Assembly: GCA_010094045.1 (NCBI GenBank)
Contig: ML986578.1
Coordinates: forward strand, 620,001 to 684,000
Reading direction: 5' to 3'
Source of the DNA: Lojkania enalia
Lineage: Eukaryota > Ascomycota > Dothideomycetes > Pleosporales
DNA: 64,000 nucleotides
Of the stretch, positions 61,654-64,000 are shown piece by piece (position 1 is the first letter of the stretch; the number at the start of each line of letters is the position of its first letter). A program made the position numbers and the translations under genes. The notes under the pieces were generated by a model. It worked only from the letters and a program-made list of their open reading frames with translations. It was not told the DNA's origin and did no database searches.

Positions 61654-62389
61654 GGACTTAGAAAGAGAAGCGCGAGATAGGAGAAGAGATTAGTTTAGGG
61701 AACGGAAGTAACAACACTGGCTGTGAGACATAAGAGCCCCGAGTATATATGAAAGCGCATCTCTACCACTCACTAGAACTGCTTGAATTCAGTACTTTCA
61801 TAACGAAACACTCACACCCAAGTCCCCACCAAACCCTTCCCTCCACCAAAAAAAAAAAAAAAAAAAAGAAACCGATGTTCCCACCCATTCGAAGTACGCT
61901 TACCTAAGTACCCTTTTACTCAGACTCAAATACATCAGACATCCCCAGATACCACATGTATAACTACCATTCTCATATTTGTTTATTTTCTTTATTTTCC
62001 TCCAAATCTCCACTCAGGCTTATGCGCACAGACACACATCCGATACCATCTCCTACAGTCTAACCAGCAGCAATCATAGTCTCACATCTACGCTATCTAG
62101 CCCAGGAATGCAAATTTCTCGCACCTTGTATTCACGACGGACAAGATTGGTACTCTGGTCCATCGGGCCGTCCCAATTGACGACTTCTTATACGTCAACA
62201 AGTCCATTTTGTTCTCATTAGCAAACTTACATGATCATCACGCAATCTAGGAGTATATGCACACGCACAAATTCCTATACTCAAAAACAACTATCTTCAT
62301 TCACATCATCACACATATATCTCTTAGCACCAAACCTTCTTTCCAAAGGCATCTAGTCATTCCCACTCCCCCCATCCCTCTGAACCGCC
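61654..62389. other. Intergenic region
   Basis: 3' flank of the Afi1/MesA-like gene. Contains a run of 20 A at 61848-61867. No gene seen. Confidence 0.45.
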
Positions 62390-64000
62390 CTACCTCCCAA
62401 GTCCCACTTCCTCCCTCTTAACTCTAAAAAAAGCCAACTTTGCAAACCGCCCCAATGTCGCCCAGAAATGCCTTCCAGCCGCATGTTCCACAATGCGTTC
62501 CAGTAGGCCCACAACCGCGATTCGGACATCCTGCCTCGGATGGAACAAGCCTAGCGCAATGTAAAACAGTCCCGAGTTGCTTTCCGGGACGACTATAAGG
62601 AGCTGGAGGATAGTATCGTACTGTAGCTGCTCACCGCGCTCGCGCTGGGGGGCTGACTCCCCGGAAAGCGTAAGCGATCTTTCGAGAGAGGCCGCTAGGT
62701 CGGTGTCGGATGTCGAGTTAGGCGGGAGACCAGCTTCTTCGACGGCGCGGGCGAAGGCGAGGTAGATCGCCGCGCTCTGGTCGTGCGACAGGCGAAGGCA
62801 GCGGAGGCGGTCGTGTTGGTGGTGGAAATCGATGCCTCGCACTGGTCGCTTGTCCCAACGTCTGGCAAGGTCTTGGACAAATGAGTAGTAGGAGCGAGTT
62901 GTGCGCCATCCTTCTATTCTGTATACGTTGGCAGCGAGTTCGCGCATGCGCGATGCTTCGTCTGGCCAGACGAAGCCGTGGCCTGAGACGCCATAGGCGC
63001 CTACATCGGTCTCGTGAGAGCCAATGTATAGTGCTGATGCGCCATATACGGTTTCCTCGAAGGCCGAGGCTATCCTGGTGAATTTTAACACCCACGAGCG
63101 CCACCTTGCGCGGATGGCGTTCTCGCCGTGTCGGTTGGCAATGCTCTGGAGGAGGGTCTCCATGAAATGCGTGTCGCCAGTCGGATCAATCTTGGCATCC
63201 ACGCCACCTTGGGACCCTGCGCCGTTGAGGATACCATTCTGCTGAAAGAAATGTACTCCGTCCGAAACCGGCACGCTCTCAATCCGATGGCTTATCTTCA
63301 TTCTCCCAGTTGGCAGATCACATAGTAAGTCCCACCACTCTGGCTTGTGAGCGAACGCGGGATTGGTTACGCCTGCAATGAAGCCCGGGACTTTTAGGAG
63401 GTCATCAATCTTCGTGAGATCGGTGTATGGGAAAGCGTAGCGGACGAAGCCCCGGAGAAGTCCGCCGGACGCTAATGCGCATGCCGCCAATACAGCCTCT
63501 GCCACTTCACCGGAAGGCCGATTGTGGCCAAGAAATATGATGCGCTTCTGCGTGAGAAGAGCATTTACGAGTACTATTATCGGGTGCGTATAAGCACCAC
63601 TAGTTGTGAGATGTGGATGCAGGGCGAATGGTTGAGGTTGCGTTGAGTGGGGGGTAGAAAATGTTTGAATAAGTTTGATTAGGGAGAAGTCACCGACCGT
63701 CTCGGGACTTAAGGCTGTGGGGACTTTGATAGGGACTGGAATGCCGTTGTAATTGACCTTTGACTCGAATTCATGCGTGTCTCTTGGTGAGGCATAGGTT
63801 TTTGGTTTAAGATCAGAAATAGAGGCTGTCTCTGGAGGATCAGAAGCTCGTGCGGCATCCTTGGCCTTGCGTTGCCGAATCATCTTGTCAAATTTCTCGA
63901 TAAACATATCTTTTGAATCGCTGGCTTGCAAAACATATTGCTCCATCATTGAAAGCTTCGGCAGTAACGAGAGGTCCATGGCGTTCAAAGCATTGTATAG
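62390..64000 (-). CDS. Afi1/MesA-like polarity protein, C-terminal part (5' end beyond window)
   Basis: Open on the complement from the window edge to TAA-type stop at 62390, 536 residues visible, with no intron needed. The frame continues past the edge (TAC AAT GCT TTG AAC GCC), so the ATG at 63979 is not the true start. The central block [20 protein letters not shown], then [30 protein letters not shown] and [20 protein letters not shown] matches the stabilisation-of-polarity-axis (DENN-like) region of yeast Afi1 and Aspergillus Mes[13 protein letters not shown] and [21 protein letters not shown] follow. These proteins sit at sites of polarised growth and interact with Arf-type GTPases. The N-terminal Afi1 domain must lie upstream, outside the window. 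A strong candidate for hyphal tip organisation. Confidence 0.88.
   Translation of the reverse strand, partial: LYNALNAMDLSLLPKLSMMEQYVLQASDSKDMFIEKFDKMIRQRKAKDAARASDPPETASISDLKPKTYASPRDTHEFESKVNYNGIPVPIKVPTALSPETVGDFSLIKLIQTFSTPHSTQPQPFALHPHLTTSGAYTHPIIVLVNALLTQKRIIFLGHNRPSGEVAEAVLAACALASGGLLRGFVRYAFPYTDLTKIDDLLKVPGFIAGVTNPAFAHKPEWWDLLCDLPTGRMKISHRIESVPVSDGVHFFQQNGILNGAGSQGGVDAKIDPTGDTHFMETLLQSIANRHGENAIRARWRSWVLKFTRIASAFEETVYGASALYIGSHETDVGAYGVSGHGFVWPDEASRMRELAANVYRIEGWRTTRSYYSFVQDLARRWDKRPVRGIDFHHQHDRLRCLRLSHDQSAAIYLAFARAVEEAGLPPNSTSDTDLAASLERSLTLSGESAPQRERGEQLQYDTILQLLIVVPESNSGLFYIALGLFHPRQDVRIAVVGLLERIVEHAAGRHFWATLGRFAKLAFFRVKREEVGLGR

Overview
The window is nuclear DNA from a filamentous ascomycete (Pezizomycotina). 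The evidence is short spliceosomal introns of about 45 to 180 bases with GTRNGT-type donors, fungus-specific families (TOK-type potassium channel, DHA1 major facilitator transporters, DUF3431, 2EXR/F-box-like, the Afi1/MesA polarity protein, an Nto1-like PHD protein), and a retrotransposon whose core carries the CpA-to-TpA signature of repeat-induced point mutation (RIP). Species cannot be named from this sequence alone. No bacterial features, CRISPR, rRNA or recognisable tRNA genes were seen.

Layout. 0.5-2.7 kb: a plus-strand MFS transporter, convergent with a minus-strand DEAD-box RNA helicase (3.8-6.0 kb). 8.4-10.6 kb: a TOK1-like two-pore potassium channel. 10.8-16.1 kb: a 5.25 kb Ty1/copia retrotransposon with clean 125 bp LTRs, a 5 bp target duplication and a RIP-destroyed core. 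16.3-18.3 kb: a small single-pass membrane protein and a weak hypothetical. 20.6-22.5 kb: a second MFS transporter with an (AC)15 tract just before its start. 22.5-25.6 kb: gene-poor, holding one copy of a 227 bp dispersed repeat. 25.7-27.1 kb: a class III PLP aminotransferase. From here to the end every supported gene is on the minus strand: a C2H2-like protein (28.7-30.1), a small protein with an in-frame TAG (31.8-32.3), a three-UIM ubiquitin-binding protein also with an in-frame TAG (32.8-34.7), a disordered hypothetical (35.4-36.7), a large membrane protein with an extracellular domain (37.9-40.3), a 2EXR protein (41.5-42.6), an amidase relic carrying the inverted second copy of the repeat (43.9-45.7), a nuclear-looking hypothetical (46.6-48.7), a DUF3431 membrane protein (49.4-50.6), an SR-type RNA-binding protein (52.7-53.7), an Nto1/BRPF-like PHD protein (54.5-58.1), a possibly RIP-decayed reading frame (60.6-61.7) and the C-terminal part of Afi1/MesA running off the right edge.

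The genes do not form an obvious pathway; this looks like ordinary housekeeping and accessory chromosome with islands of decay. The most interesting signals are the retroelement with dead core but intact cis-acting ends, single TAG stops in two otherwise intact neighbouring genes, and a recurrent intron design in which the first AG after the branch point must be skipped. Exon structures were worked out by hand from frame and splice consensus and have not been checked against transcripts.
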